A DNA stretch of 64,000 nt, taken from Pontibacillus salicampi (GTDB lineage: Bacteria > Bacillota > Bacilli > Bacillales > BH030062). The stretch lies in NCBI RefSeq assembly GCF_042434395.1, contig NZ_JBHLTP010000008.1, positions 1-64,000 of the forward strand, read 5' to 3'. This document shows, piece by piece, positions 7,765 to 14,727 of this stretch; the stretch's first letter is position 1, and each line of letters begins with the position of its first letter. The notes under the pieces are model-generated. The model was not told the origin of the DNA. It made no database searches and worked only from the letters and a program-made list of their open reading frames with translations. The position numbers and the translations under genes were made by a program.

Positions 7765-8412
7765 ATGGACCATTCGAACACGATAGCCAGACTTTTTTTG
7801 GATGGTAAGGAAGAGGAGGCCTATCATTTTTTACAAACAGCGCAAACTCCGTTCGATCGGCTGCAATCTTTTGAGCAAGTATTGACCCCTGCCATGTATT
7901 ATATTGGTGAGCTATGGGAGAAAAATGAGATTACAGTTGCTGATGAACATCTTGCAACAGCCGTGTGTGATTTTCTATTATCCAAACTAGATAGTAGAGT
8001 AGAGAGTGCTGGACGCGAAGGAGACAAGAAGGTTCTGTTATTCGGAGTAGAGGAAGAGCAACATTATCTTGGTTTAAAAATGGTTGCTTCTGTATTCAGG
8101 GAGTATGGGTGGAAAGTGAGATATTTAGGACCAAACTTGCCCATAGATCATGCTAAACAGCAGATAGATGTATATAAACCAGACGTAATTGGTATTTCCG
8201 CTTCTTTATCCTATCGGCTGCCCACATTGAAAAATGTAGTGGCTTCCCTCATAAGCCTAAACTGGAAACCAACCATCTTACTCGGGGGAAGAATGACAAA
8301 GGAATATGATTTGTCAGCTATGTTTGCTAACGAAGTACTCATTATGGATGGGCTGGAAACGTTACAATATTGGCTGGAAGAGGAGCAGACGAAAATTGAT
8401 GCGACTAGTTAA
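7765..8412 (+). CDS. Cobalamin-binding photoreceptor-type protein (CarH-like sensor, no DNA-binding domain)
   Basis: 215 residues. Residues ~1-80 form the four-helix cap domain (B12-binding_2) and ~88-210 the Rossmann-type B12-binding domain. Trp51 followed by nine residues and Glu61-His62 gives the W-x9-EH signature of CarH/LitR light-sensing cobalamin domains. Glu98-x-His100-x-x-Gly103 is the lower-ligand motif, and a Ser/Gly region (GISASLSYR, LLGGRMT) follows. Unlike CarH there is no MerR helix-turn-helix. Two tandem ATGs occur (7762, 7765); AGGAGG ends at 7758, favouring 7765. It overlaps the following PAS/STAS gene by 14 bp, so the output is probably protein-protein signalling. Confidence 0.85.
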   Translation: MDHSNTIARLFLDGKEEEAYHFLQTAQTPFDRLQSFEQVLTPAMYYIGELWEKNEITVADEHLATAVCDFLLSKLDSRVESAGREGDKKVLLFGVEEEQHYLGLKMVASVFREYGWKVRYLGPNLPIDHAKQQIDVYKPDVIGISASLSYRLPTLKNVVASLISLNWKPTILLGGRMTKEYDLSAMFANEVLIMDGLETLQYWLEEEQTKIDATS

Positions 8413-9154
8413 CAATCAGATGCCATTACCGTACTTTAAGATTGATAAAAAATATCATATTATTGATTATTCTCCAGAAGCAATGGAAGCCTTCTCCTTT
8501 CAATCCTCTATCCTCGATTTTGTTGAGGAGGGGAGCAAATCAAAAGTGGAGAAATGGGTTACGCACACCGAACCTAAACACGCTATTGAATTAAATGTTG
8601 TAATGAAAGATGGAGGGATTTCCCTTGCTGATGCGTATGTGAATTGGATGAACGATTTACATGCCGAGGTTATTCTTATGGAAAAGCAAAAGCAAAATGA
8701 AGGTGTACAGAGCATGCTGCAACGTTTACAGGAACGTTTAAACGAGACAGATTTTGCTCTTTTAGAAGAGAAGGAAAAGGTAGAAGAAACGTTACGTGAA
8801 AACTATCAGTTATCTGCTCCCTGTATAAGGCTAACTAACCAAACATCCTTCGTTCCCTTGTTTGGAAATTTAAATGAGCAGAAAATGTCGTTTGTTAAAA
8901 ATCAAATTCTTCATAGTGCCCACAGTAAAGAAAGTGAGCGCATGTTATTTGATTTTACTGCCGTAGGAGAAATAACATCAGAAGGCTTTACTCAGCTTCA
9001 GGATGTATTCACCAGTATTGAATATATGGGAAAATCGATAATAGTCATTGGTGTAAAGCCACCCCATGCGAGACAAATTCATCAATTTAAGATGCACACC
9101 ACCACTACATTTCTCCATTCTCTAGAGCAAGCGATTCATCAATACTGCACGTAA
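8399..9154 (+). CDS. PAS-coiled-coil-STAS protein, RsbR/stressosome-like
   Basis: 251 residues. Residues ~10-75 look like a divergent PAS domain (FKIDKKYHIIDYSPEAMEAF), ~90-135 a charged coiled coil, and ~140-240 a STAS domain similar to RsbR C-termini (LSAPCIRL; FVPLFGNLN; MLFDFTAVGEIT). Ser/Thr residues around the DFTAVGEITS loop correspond roughly to the phosphorylated loop of RsbR proteins. The open frame extends upstream, but only 8396 (TTG) and 8399 (ATG) sit sensibly after GAGGAG at 8380-8385; I take the ATG. It overlaps the B12 sensor gene by 14 bp and is the last gene before a terminator. Probable output of the cobalamin sensor into partner-switching signalling. Confidence 0.8.
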   Translation: MRLVNNQMPLPYFKIDKKYHIIDYSPEAMEAFSFQSSILDFVEEGSKSKVEKWVTHTEPKHAIELNVVMKDGGISLADAYVNWMNDLHAEVILMEKQKQNEGVQSMLQRLQERLNETDFALLEEKEKVEETLRENYQLSAPCIRLTNQTSFVPLFGNLNEQKMSFVKNQILHSAHSKESERMLFDFTAVGEITSEGFTQLQDVFTSIEYMGKSIIVIGVKPPHARQIHQFKMHTTTTFLHSLEQAIHQYCT

Positions 9155-9155
9155 A

Positions 9156-9191
9156 AAAGCCTTTATCCAGCACACTGTGGATAAAAGCTTT
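9156..9191. terminator. Bidirectional terminator
   Basis: 14-bp stem with one mismatch (left arm aaagcctttatcca), 8-nt loop, flanked by A and T runs; separates the convergent STAS and crcB genes. Confidence 0.8.
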
Positions 9192-9196
9192 CTTAC

Positions 9197-9562
9197 TTAT
9201 ATATCCATGAAAAGTAATAAGATAATCATCACGGTAGCAAGCCCAATTAACAGGGAAGATAAAACATACCATAGGGCTAATCGATATTGACGATTCTCTA
9301 CTAGGTGAATGGTTTCTTTACTAAAGGTGGAGAACGTAGTATATGCTCCACTAAATCCAATTCCACCTAAATACCATATATGAGAAGGGATCATCTCCTT
9401 ATCGTACAGAACAAATAAGATAGCTAGCAGAAGAGAACCGAAAATATTGGACATCCATGTACCAACTGGTAATTGAGCCTTTCCTGTGTTCCATTTTTGT
9501 CCCATAAGGTATCTAGCTAATGATCCCAACCCTCCGCCTAAAGCAACTAAAAGGAAATTCAT
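9197..9562 (-). CDS. crcB: Fluoride channel subunit CrcB/Fluc (second gene of pair)
   Basis: 121 residues, four membrane segments. Fluc signatures visible: GGGLGSLARY at the N-terminus, N and G residues in TWMSNIFGSLLLA, and the GFSGAYTTFSTFSKE motif with the conserved Phe-box and Ser/Thr. Exports toxic fluoride. The open frame extends 14 codons upstream, but the ATG at 9562 has AGGAGG eight bases before it and overlaps the stop of the preceding crcB by 4 bp. Tandem Firmicute CrcB pairs usually act as heterodimers. Confidence 0.92.
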   Translation of the reverse strand: MNFLLVALGGGLGSLARYLMGQKWNTGKAQLPVGTWMSNIFGSLLLAILFVLYDKEMIPSHIWYLGGIGFSGAYTTFSTFSKETIHLVENRQYRLALWYVLSSLLIGLATVMIILLLFMDI

Positions 9563-9939
9563 ACGCTTTTTCCTCCTATACGTGCCATTCTGAACCCAGC
9601 CCACGCTAAGGAAATTCCTCCAAAAATACTAAGGAAAATATATAATAGTGCCTGTCCACCTAAGCCGTTAATCCACAAATCAATCGTTTCTATGGTAAAC
9701 GTAGAAAATGTAGTAAAAGCACCAAGTAACCCAGTGCCAAGCCCAATTCGAGTAGAAGTCGATAGACGGGAGGACAAGTATGGGTGTGCCATCAAATATG
9801 TTAATAAGAAGCATCCTAACCAGTTTGCCGTTAACGTTTCATAAGGGAAACGGTAAGTAGTAGATATAGACAAAGAGAGTCCATATCTAGCAATTGCTCC
9901 TAGGCAGCCTCCTACAAACACGCTGACATAAGCATTCAT
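9559..9939 (-). CDS. crcB: Fluoride channel subunit CrcB/Fluc (first gene of pair)
   Basis: 126 residues from the chosen start, four membrane segments; motifs GGCLGAIARYGL, TANWLGCFLL and GLLGAFTTFSTFTIET match the Fluc family. An ATG three codons upstream (9948) directly abuts AGGAGG with no spacing, while the ATG at 9939 lies nine bases downstream of it and is chosen. Coupled by 4-bp overlap to the second crcB. Only 45 bp separate it from zur, with no room for, and no sign of, a fluoride riboswitch. Confidence 0.92.
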   Translation of the reverse strand: MNAYVSVFVGGCLGAIARYGLSLSISTTYRFPYETLTANWLGCFLLTYLMAHPYLSSRLSTSTRIGLGTGLLGAFTTFSTFTIETIDLWINGLGGQALLYIFLSIFGGISLAWAGFRMARIGGKSV

Positions 9940-9984
9940 TCTGGTCATCCTCCTCTAGTTGCAATATTTCTTATTCTAGTTCGT

Positions 9985-10404
9985 TTATGCCTGTGATTGA
10001 ATGCAAGCAGGACATGTGCCATATATCTCAAACTTATGATTTTCAATAGCGAAATTAGTAAGCTCTTCGCCAACCTGCTGCATCGGGCAAGCATGGACTT
10101 CTTTCGTCAAGCCACATGTTCTGCATATAAAATGATGATGGTGATCTGACACACATTTTATACGGAAATGCTTCTCTCCTTCTAGCTCTGTTTCTTCTAG
10201 GATGTCTAATTGGACAAAGAGATGAAGGTTGCGATAAATAGTATCAAAGCTAATGGTATTATAGGTTTTCCTTAACTCAGATAACAGATCCTTAGCTGTA
10301 CGATACCCATCTTGTTCCTCAAAGTAATGGAGTATATCCTCCCTCTTACCTGTGTACTTATACCCCGCTTGCTTTAATATATCGATCCCGTGCTTTCTAT
10401 TCAT
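9985..10404 (-). CDS. zur: Zinc-responsive Fur-family repressor Zur
   Basis: 139 residues. Winged-helix DNA-binding domain (~1-85, with ISFDTIYRNLHLF as the recognition region), then a metal-binding dimerisation domain with DHHHHF, CRTC and CPAC, the latter two being the structural zinc CxxC pairs of Fur proteins. Identity as Zur rather than Fur or PerR rests on the operon with znuB and znuC and the Zur-like palindrome in their promoter. Start ATG overlaps the znuB stop by 4 bp, so the regulator is cotranscribed with and probably autoregulated alongside the transporter. Confidence 0.9.
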   Translation of the reverse strand: MNRKHGIDILKQAGYKYTGKREDILHYFEEQDGYRTAKDLLSELRKTYNTISFDTIYRNLHLFVQLDILEETELEGEKHFRIKCVSDHHHHFICRTCGLTKEVHACPMQQVGEELTNFAIENHKFEIYGTCPACIQSQA

Positions 10405-11252
10405 GAGGTCACCTTCTTTAAGGAAAGTTGTTTTACCTTTCGTACGCTCAAAGTGATAATGAGAATAAGAATGGCTGTTATTACTATCGTACCACCAGGT
10501 GGTATTTCAAAGTAATAGCCAGTAACTAATCCTGTTACAACGGAAATTTCGCCAAATATAATAGAATACAGTATAGACTGTTTGAATCCTTTAGCTATAC
10601 GGATGCTGGCAGCAACTGGTAAAGTCATGAGTGCTGAAACGAGTAATACTCCGACAATCCGGATGGAGGCTGCAATAACAAGTGCTGTTAAAATAATAAA
10701 TAGAAAATGAATTCTTCTTGCATGAATACCTGAAACAACCGCATGTTCTTCGTCGAAGGAAAGCATAAATAACTCTTTAAAGAACATGATAACTAGTAGT
10801 ACAACTAAAATGGATACTCCTAATATAGTCCACAAATCCTGACGGCTTACGGCGGATACAGAGCCAAAAAGATAATTAAATAAGTCTGTATTAAACCCAT
10901 CTGCAATGGAAATAAATATAGCGCTTAGACCTACCCCTCCTGATAAAATAATAGGGATAGCCAACTCTTGATAGGCTTTATATACCCTCCGCAGTTGTTC
11001 AATGAATATAGATCCTAATACAGAAAACCCCATCCCTGTATAAAATGGAGTAAGAGCAAAGCCACCCATCTTCTTATCTAGCATTAGGCCAAATGCGATT
11101 CCTGACAACGTTACATGGGACAAAGCATCAGCAAGCATGGACAGTCTTCTAACTACAACAAATGTACCTAATAAAGGTGCAATTAATCCTACTAATAGCG
11201 CTGTGAAAAATGCGTTTTGTAAAAATTCATACTGCAAAAAGCTTGAAATCAT
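10401..11252 (-). CDS. znuB: Zinc ABC transporter permease ZnuB
   Basis: 283 residues, about 8-9 membrane segments, ABC-3 permease family (LRRLSMLADALSHVTLSGIA is the conserved early motif; DEEHAVVSGI the cytoplasmic coupling loop). Mediates high-affinity Zn2+ (or Mn2+) uptake with ZnuC. ATG with TAGGAGG upstream, 10 bp after znuC. No znuA binding-protein gene is present in the window. Confidence 0.9.
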   Translation of the reverse strand: MISSFLQYEFLQNAFFTALLVGLIAPLLGTFVVVRRLSMLADALSHVTLSGIAFGLMLDKKMGGFALTPFYTGMGFSVLGSIFIEQLRRVYKAYQELAIPIILSGGVGLSAIFISIADGFNTDLFNYLFGSVSAVSRQDLWTILGVSILVVLLVIMFFKELFMLSFDEEHAVVSGIHARRIHFLFIILTALVIAASIRIVGVLLVSALMTLPVAASIRIAKGFKQSILYSIIFGEISVVTGLVTGYYFEIPPGGTIVITAILILIITLSVRKVKQLSLKKVTS

Positions 11253-11262
11253 AGTGGGCCTC

Positions 11263-12021
11263 CTAGTGCTCGTGCTTGACGATGTTTACCTCATGTCCGT
11301 ATATATGAGAAAAATCATGATCATTTAATTGATTAAAGGATTCGGTGTCTCCATGAAAGTGTATATGTTTATTTAGACAAGCTATATCGGTTGCATAAGA
11401 AGTCATAGTGCCGGTGTCATGCGTAACAAGGAGCAAGGTAATTCCTTTATTGTAATTTAATTCAGCGAGCATTTCATAAAAACGCTGAACGTTCTCAGAG
11501 TCTACTCCAACAGTGGGTTCGTCTAAGATAAGAAATTCCGGTTCGCTCACAAGTGCTCTCGCAATAAACACTCGTTGTTGCTGTCCCCCAGATAAATCCC
11601 CTACATTTTGATGCATATAGGCCGACATATCAACTAAGTCTATTGCTTCTTTAATTTTATGCTCATGTTGTTTCTTGAAGAAACGAAGGTATCCAACTTT
11701 TGAAGTTAAACCCATAGACACTACTTCATATACCGTGGCAGGAAATCCACTATTAAAGCTATTCGCTTTCTGAGAGACAAACCCGATTTTGTCCCAATTT
11801 TTAAATTTCTCAATAGGTGTGCCGAACAGGTGAATAGAGCCCTGTTTATAGGGTAATAAGCTAAGGATGATTTTAATTAATGTAGTCTTACCAGACCCGT
11901 TTGGTCCAACCAAGCCTACAAAGCTTCCTTTTTCAATAGTGAAGTCGATGTTTTCTAGTACTCTTTTTTCCTGGTATGCATAGGATAAATCCCTTATGGT
12001 TAATATCGAGTCTTTTTCCAT
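11263..12021 (-). CDS. znuC: Zinc ABC transporter ATP-binding protein ZnuC
   Basis: 252 residues. Walker A GPNGSGKTT (about residues 38-46), signature LSGGQQQR, Walker B EFLILDEPTVG, switch His in LLLVTHD. C-terminal His-containing tail (HEVNIVKHEH). ATP hydrolysis energises metal import through ZnuB. Start ATG with GGAGG. First gene of znuC-znuB-zur, driven by the promoter/operator at 12083-12111. Confidence 0.92.
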   Translation of the reverse strand: MEKDSILTIRDLSYAYQEKRVLENIDFTIEKGSFVGLVGPNGSGKTTLIKIILSLLPYKQGSIHLFGTPIEKFKNWDKIGFVSQKANSFNSGFPATVYEVVSMGLTSKVGYLRFFKKQHEHKIKEAIDLVDMSAYMHQNVGDLSGGQQQRVFIARALVSEPEFLILDEPTVGVDSENVQRFYEMLAELNYNKGITLLLVTHDTGTMTSYATDIACLNKHIHFHGDTESFNQLNDHDFSHIYGHEVNIVKHEH

Positions 12022-12082
12022 GCTGGTACCTCCTTTATTAAAACAACTACAGTTACAGAACGCTTCATAATGGAACTATGTA

Positions 12083-12111
12083 ATTCTACCGTAATCATTC
12101 CGGTTTGTAAA
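12083..12111 (-). promoter_or_regulatory. znuCB-zur promoter
   Basis: On the minus strand: TTTACA (12106-12111), 17-bp spacer, TAGAAT (12083-12088); about 60 bp upstream of znuC. Confidence 0.7.
12088..12104. promoter_or_regulatory. Zur-box-like palindrome
   Basis: ACCGTAAT-C-ATTCCGGT, an inverted repeat with one mismatch in eight per arm, close to the Bacillus Zur operator core TCGTAATNATTACGA. It fills the spacer between the -35 and -10 boxes, an ideal repression position. Confidence 0.7.
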
Positions 12112-12456
12112 TAAGAATCGTTCCGATTTATGTCCGGAACGTTTATTGTTCTTTTGGGATATGTGTGAATAGGAGGAAACTTATTCGTATCAGGATTTGC
12201 TAGAAAAGCAGTAGATGTTAGGTTGATTTTTATAGCGGGTGCTAATGAATGACTTGGCTGCAAGTAGGTCCGATTGGTTTAGTAAAGCAAGGTTTGGCCA
12301 GCTTTTGTTCAATACGATGTGGGGTTGAAGTGAAGCAAAGCAGAGCAATTTCCCACTAATCAACTCGTCTTTTCCGCAAGGGTATTTAACACTTTACATT
12401 CAATTTTCCTGATAGAGGAAATCGTGGACATGCCATTTCACTTTTAGCTAAGCGGA

Positions 12457-12972
12457 TTAATTTAAGGAAGAGAGTGGGAATGGGAACAACCAAATTAATA
12501 CTAATGCGAGCGGAACGGAGAGTATGATGGCAATGAATGGACGTTTGAAATGGACAATCAGCATCGTAAACATGAGCAGGTTAAACCAAAAAGAATGGAA
12601 TAAACTCCAGCCATGATCATAGACAAACATATCCCATAACGAACTAACCCACTCGAGTGCAGTAAAACACACACTCCAGGCGAGTACATACATTACAGCT
12701 GGAAAAAGGTGGTTTGGGAAGTAGCCGATAAATATAGTAATAGCGATAGGCATTACTATAAATGTAAAGGCTAATTCAATAAAAGTATGATTCAAAAAGG
12801 ACAAGCTTTTACCCTTATAGGACCACAACACATAATCATAATAAAGAAAGTTGTACACGAGATTTAAAAGAATGTAATACTGCACAGTTGTGTATGCTTG
12901 ATGAATATATTCCTTGTTTAAGAGAAAGAAACCTGTGACGACCCACACGAATATAATTCCAATTACATACAT
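12457..12972 (-). CDS. CBO0543-family membrane protein, copy 1
   Basis: 171 residues with about five membrane segments. It matches the uncharacterised CBO0543 family of Bacillales/Clostridia: motifs LVYNFLYYDYVLW, LNHTFIELAFTFIV and MFVYDHGWSLFHSFWFN are shared almost position for position with the second copy. No enzyme motif; acidic/aromatic residues in mid-membrane (NHTFIE) suggest a channel or sensor, but that is speculation. ATG with AAGGAG. Confidence 0.8.
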   Translation of the reverse strand: MYVIGIIFVWVVTGFFLLNKEYIHQAYTTVQYYILLNLVYNFLYYDYVLWSYKGKSLSFLNHTFIELAFTFIVMPIAITIFIGYFPNHLFPAVMYVLAWSVCFTALEWVSSLWDMFVYDHGWSLFHSFWFNLLMFTMLIVHFKRPFIAIILSVPLALVLIWLFPFPLSSLN

Positions 12973-13066
12973 AGCAACTGCTCCTTGTTTTTATAGGAAT
13001 AATCACCATAAATTACATAAAAAATACATGTAGAGTTCAGGGAGCGATAGAAAAGGTGCTAACTAC

Positions 13067-13150
13067 CTATTTCCTTTTACGAATCCATAAATAAATAGCC
13101 ATTGATAGATAGGTGCCATGTAAAAGAAGTAAAAAATACAGTACTTTCAT
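13067..13150 (-). CDS. 27-residue single-span membrane peptide
   Basis: Reads MKVLYFLLLLHGTYLSMAIY then LWIRKRK and stops with TAG. One hydrophobic segment (residues ~3-22) and a basic C-terminal tail, the hallmark of small membrane peptides. The ribosome site TAAGGAG includes the TAA stop codon of the CBO0543 gene just upstream (stop at 13161-13163), with 6 bases to the ATG, so translation is likely coupled. Function unknown. Confidence 0.55.
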   Translation of the reverse strand: MKVLYFLLLLHGTYLSMAIYLWIRKRK

Positions 13151-13160
13151 AGACGACTCC

Positions 13161-13676
13161 TTACTTCAGCTTGTCCAGTGGAATGGGGAAAAACTGAATT
13201 AACACGATTGTTATGATGATGGACATCAAAAAAGCCACCATAGGTTTAAGGAAGTGAAGCCTTATCATGAAGAACATTAGAACATTAAACCATAAGGAAT
13301 CTAGTACCCCCCACCCGTTATCGTACACAAACATATTCATTCTATAAAAAAGGAATTCAATAAAGGTAAAGAATACGACCCACCAGCCCAAGTACCAAAT
13401 CTGATGCCCTCTGGAGACTGGAAAGTATTTCAGGTACACTACCACTGCAATAGGAAGAATGATAAACGTAAAGGAGAGTTCAATAAAGGTGTGGTTTAGG
13501 ACAGGTGTGGTAATTGCCTGATATTCCCACAATGTATGATTATAATAAAGAAAATTATAGACTAAATTGAAAATGATGAAATATTGTACGGTTTGATATG
13601 TTTGTTGAATGATAGCTTTATCAAGGAAAATGAGTGCAAATAATATCCAAACCATTACAACCATTAATAAGTACAT
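13161..13676 (-). CDS. CBO0543-family membrane protein, copy 2
   Basis: 171 residues, same length and same segment pattern as copy 1 (LVYNFLYYNHTLW, LNHTFIELSFTFII, MFVYDNGWGVLDSLWFN), so the two arose by tandem duplication but have diverged considerably. ATG with AGGGGG. Upstream member of the pair; the intervening 27-residue peptide gene is probably on the same transcript. Role unknown. Confidence 0.8.
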   Translation of the reverse strand: MYLLMVVMVWILFALIFLDKAIIQQTYQTVQYFIIFNLVYNFLYYNHTLWEYQAITTPVLNHTFIELSFTFIILPIAVVVYLKYFPVSRGHQIWYLGWWVVFFTFIEFLFYRMNMFVYDNGWGVLDSLWFNVLMFFMIRLHFLKPMVAFLMSIIITIVLIQFFPIPLDKLK

Positions 13677-13804
13677 GAATTTGCCCCCTTAACTCCCTTT
13701 TCTTCCCATTTAATTAGTATGGACATGCATAAGCAGGTAAATACCCATAATGCTGAAATGCAAAGGGGGAAGGGGAAGCTTTCGTCTACATTTATGTTTC
13801 ACTT

Positions 13805-13820
13805 ATACCAACAAGGGTAT
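13805..13820 (+). promoter_or_regulatory. Candidate CsoR box before the DUF302 gene
   Basis: ATACC-N6-GGTAT inverted repeat 23 bp upstream of the DUF302 ribosome site, similar to copper-repressor operators (TACCC...GGGTA). The promoter around it is weak by eye (TTTCAC at 13797; TATGCT at 13818). Confidence 0.4.
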
Positions 13821-13853
13821 GCTGTTACAGAAACCAAGGTTAGGAGGGTTAGA

Positions 13854-14237
13854 GTGTTTCATTATACTGTAGAAACATCTAAATCTGTGCAGGTTGCAGT
13901 ACAGGACGTTCAAGAAGAGCTTCAAAAAGAAAAGTTTGGTGTTCTTTGGGATTTTGACGTGCAAGATACGCTGCAGCAAAAGGGCTATGAATTTACAGAT
14001 TCCTACCGCATTTTAGAAGTTTGTAATCCAGGAGAAGCTAAGCGTGTGCTGGAGCAACAGCCTCTGGTAAGTTATTTTCTTCCTTGTAAAGTAGTTGTAT
14101 ATGAAGAGGATGGAGTGACAAAGATCGGAATGCCTAAACCTACAGCACTGTTTAACTTACTGGAGGATGAAGCGATTCAGGCTATTGGTAGAGATATAGA
14201 AGAAAGAATGACATCATGCTTAAATAAAGCTTGCTAA
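13854..14237 (+). CDS. DUF302-family protein
   Basis: 127 residues using a GTG start. Classic DUF302 layout: FHYTVETSKS, then EELQKEKFGVLWDFDVQDTL, FTDSYRILEVCNPGEA, and a C-terminal LLPC-like FLPCKVVVYEEDG. Members are found beside copper and thiol redox genes; a function in binding small molecules is suspected but unproven. The open frame runs 45 codons further upstream, but GGAGGG ends 5 bases before this GTG and the family begins here. It precedes csoR-copA-copZ, with its own terminator and a possible CsoR box. Confidence 0.85.
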   Translation: MFHYTVETSKSVQVAVQDVQEELQKEKFGVLWDFDVQDTLQQKGYEFTDSYRILEVCNPGEAKRVLEQQPLVSYFLPCKVVVYEEDGVTKIGMPKPTALFNLLEDEAIQAIGRDIEERMTSCLNKAC

Positions 14238-14245
14238 CGTATGAA

Positions 14246-14274
14246 AAAAATCGTCACTACTGGTGGCGATTTTT
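14246..14274 (+). terminator. Rho-independent terminator
   Basis: Stem aaaaatcgtcac / ggtggcgattttt with a tact loop and T-run, ending the DUF302 gene. Confidence 0.8.
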
Positions 14275-14331
14275 ATATACCCCCTAATTATAAAGTGTAT
14301 ATATATTGTTAAACATATACATATCAATTAG

Positions 14332-14361
14332 TTGACTAAATATACATAACGGGGGTATAGT
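14332..14361 (+). promoter_or_regulatory. csoR-copA-copZ promoter
   Basis: TTGACT (14332-14337), 18-bp spacer, TATAGT (14356-14361), about 33 bp upstream of csoR. Confidence 0.7.
14341..14360 (+). promoter_or_regulatory. CsoR operator
   Basis: The spacer carries ATAC-N4-CGGGGGTAT, very close to the B. subtilis copZA CsoR site (ATACCCTACGGGGGTAT). Its position over the spacer and -10 fits copper-relieved repression. Confidence 0.7.
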
Positions 14362-14394
14362 AAATATAACAAATAAAACAGGAGAGTGACTATA

Positions 14395-14715
14395 ATGGAT
14401 GAAGAGCTACTTCCAGAGAATAGTGGCAAACAGCCTGTACAACCTAGAACGGACCAAGAAAAGGAACAGGTGCTTAATCGCCTTAAACGAATAGAAGGTC
14501 AAGTAAGAGGCATTCAGAAAATGATTGAAGAGGATCGATATTGTGTCGATGTATTAGTTCAAATATCGGCTATTAATGCAGCTCTTAAGAAAGTTGGCTT
14601 TTCCTTAATGGAACGCCACACTAATCATTGTGTTGCTGATGCCATTCATAAAGGGAACGGGGAAGAAGCTATCGATGAATTAATGAAGGTAATGCAGCAG
14701 TTCTCCAAATCTTAA
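14395..14715 (+). CDS. csoR: Copper-sensing repressor CsoR
   Basis: 106 residues, all-helical, DUF156 family. Cu(I) ligands Cys50, His75 and Cys79 have exactly the 25- and 4-residue spacing of CsoR (contexts RYCVDV and RHTNHCV); the DNA-contact stretch NRLKRIEGQVRGI is intact. An in-frame GTG at 14386 lies too close to GGAG; the ATG at 14395 is ten bases downstream of it. First gene of csoR-copA-copZ, autoregulated through the operator at 14341-14360. Confidence 0.95.
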   Translation: MDEELLPENSGKQPVQPRTDQEKEQVLNRLKRIEGQVRGIQKMIEEDRYCVDVLVQISAINAALKKVGFSLMERHTNHCVADAIHKGNGEEAIDELMKVMQQFSKS

Positions 14716-14727
14716 GGAGGGGATACC

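Larger units (their letters stand above)
12022..12456. other. Intergenic region upstream of znuC
   Basis: Contains the znu promoter and Zur box plus a separate 7-bp inverted repeat cgttccg / cggaacg (12119-12125 and 12135-12141) just upstream of the -35. The remainder to 12456 is AT-rich with no convincing gene. Confidence 0.5.

Noticed and set aside
9940..9984. Fluoride riboswitch before crcB
   Set aside because: The zur-crcB gap is too short and the conserved fluoride-aptamer blocks are absent.
12119..12141. Hairpin cgttccg/cggaacg as a terminator
   Set aside because: No gene ends upstream of it on the plus strand and there is no proper T-run on the minus strand; kept only as a possible second operator.
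13719..13853. N-terminal 45-codon extension of the DUF302 protein
   Set aside because: Contains the ribosome site for the GTG at 13854 and the CsoR-like box, and the family starts at the GTG.
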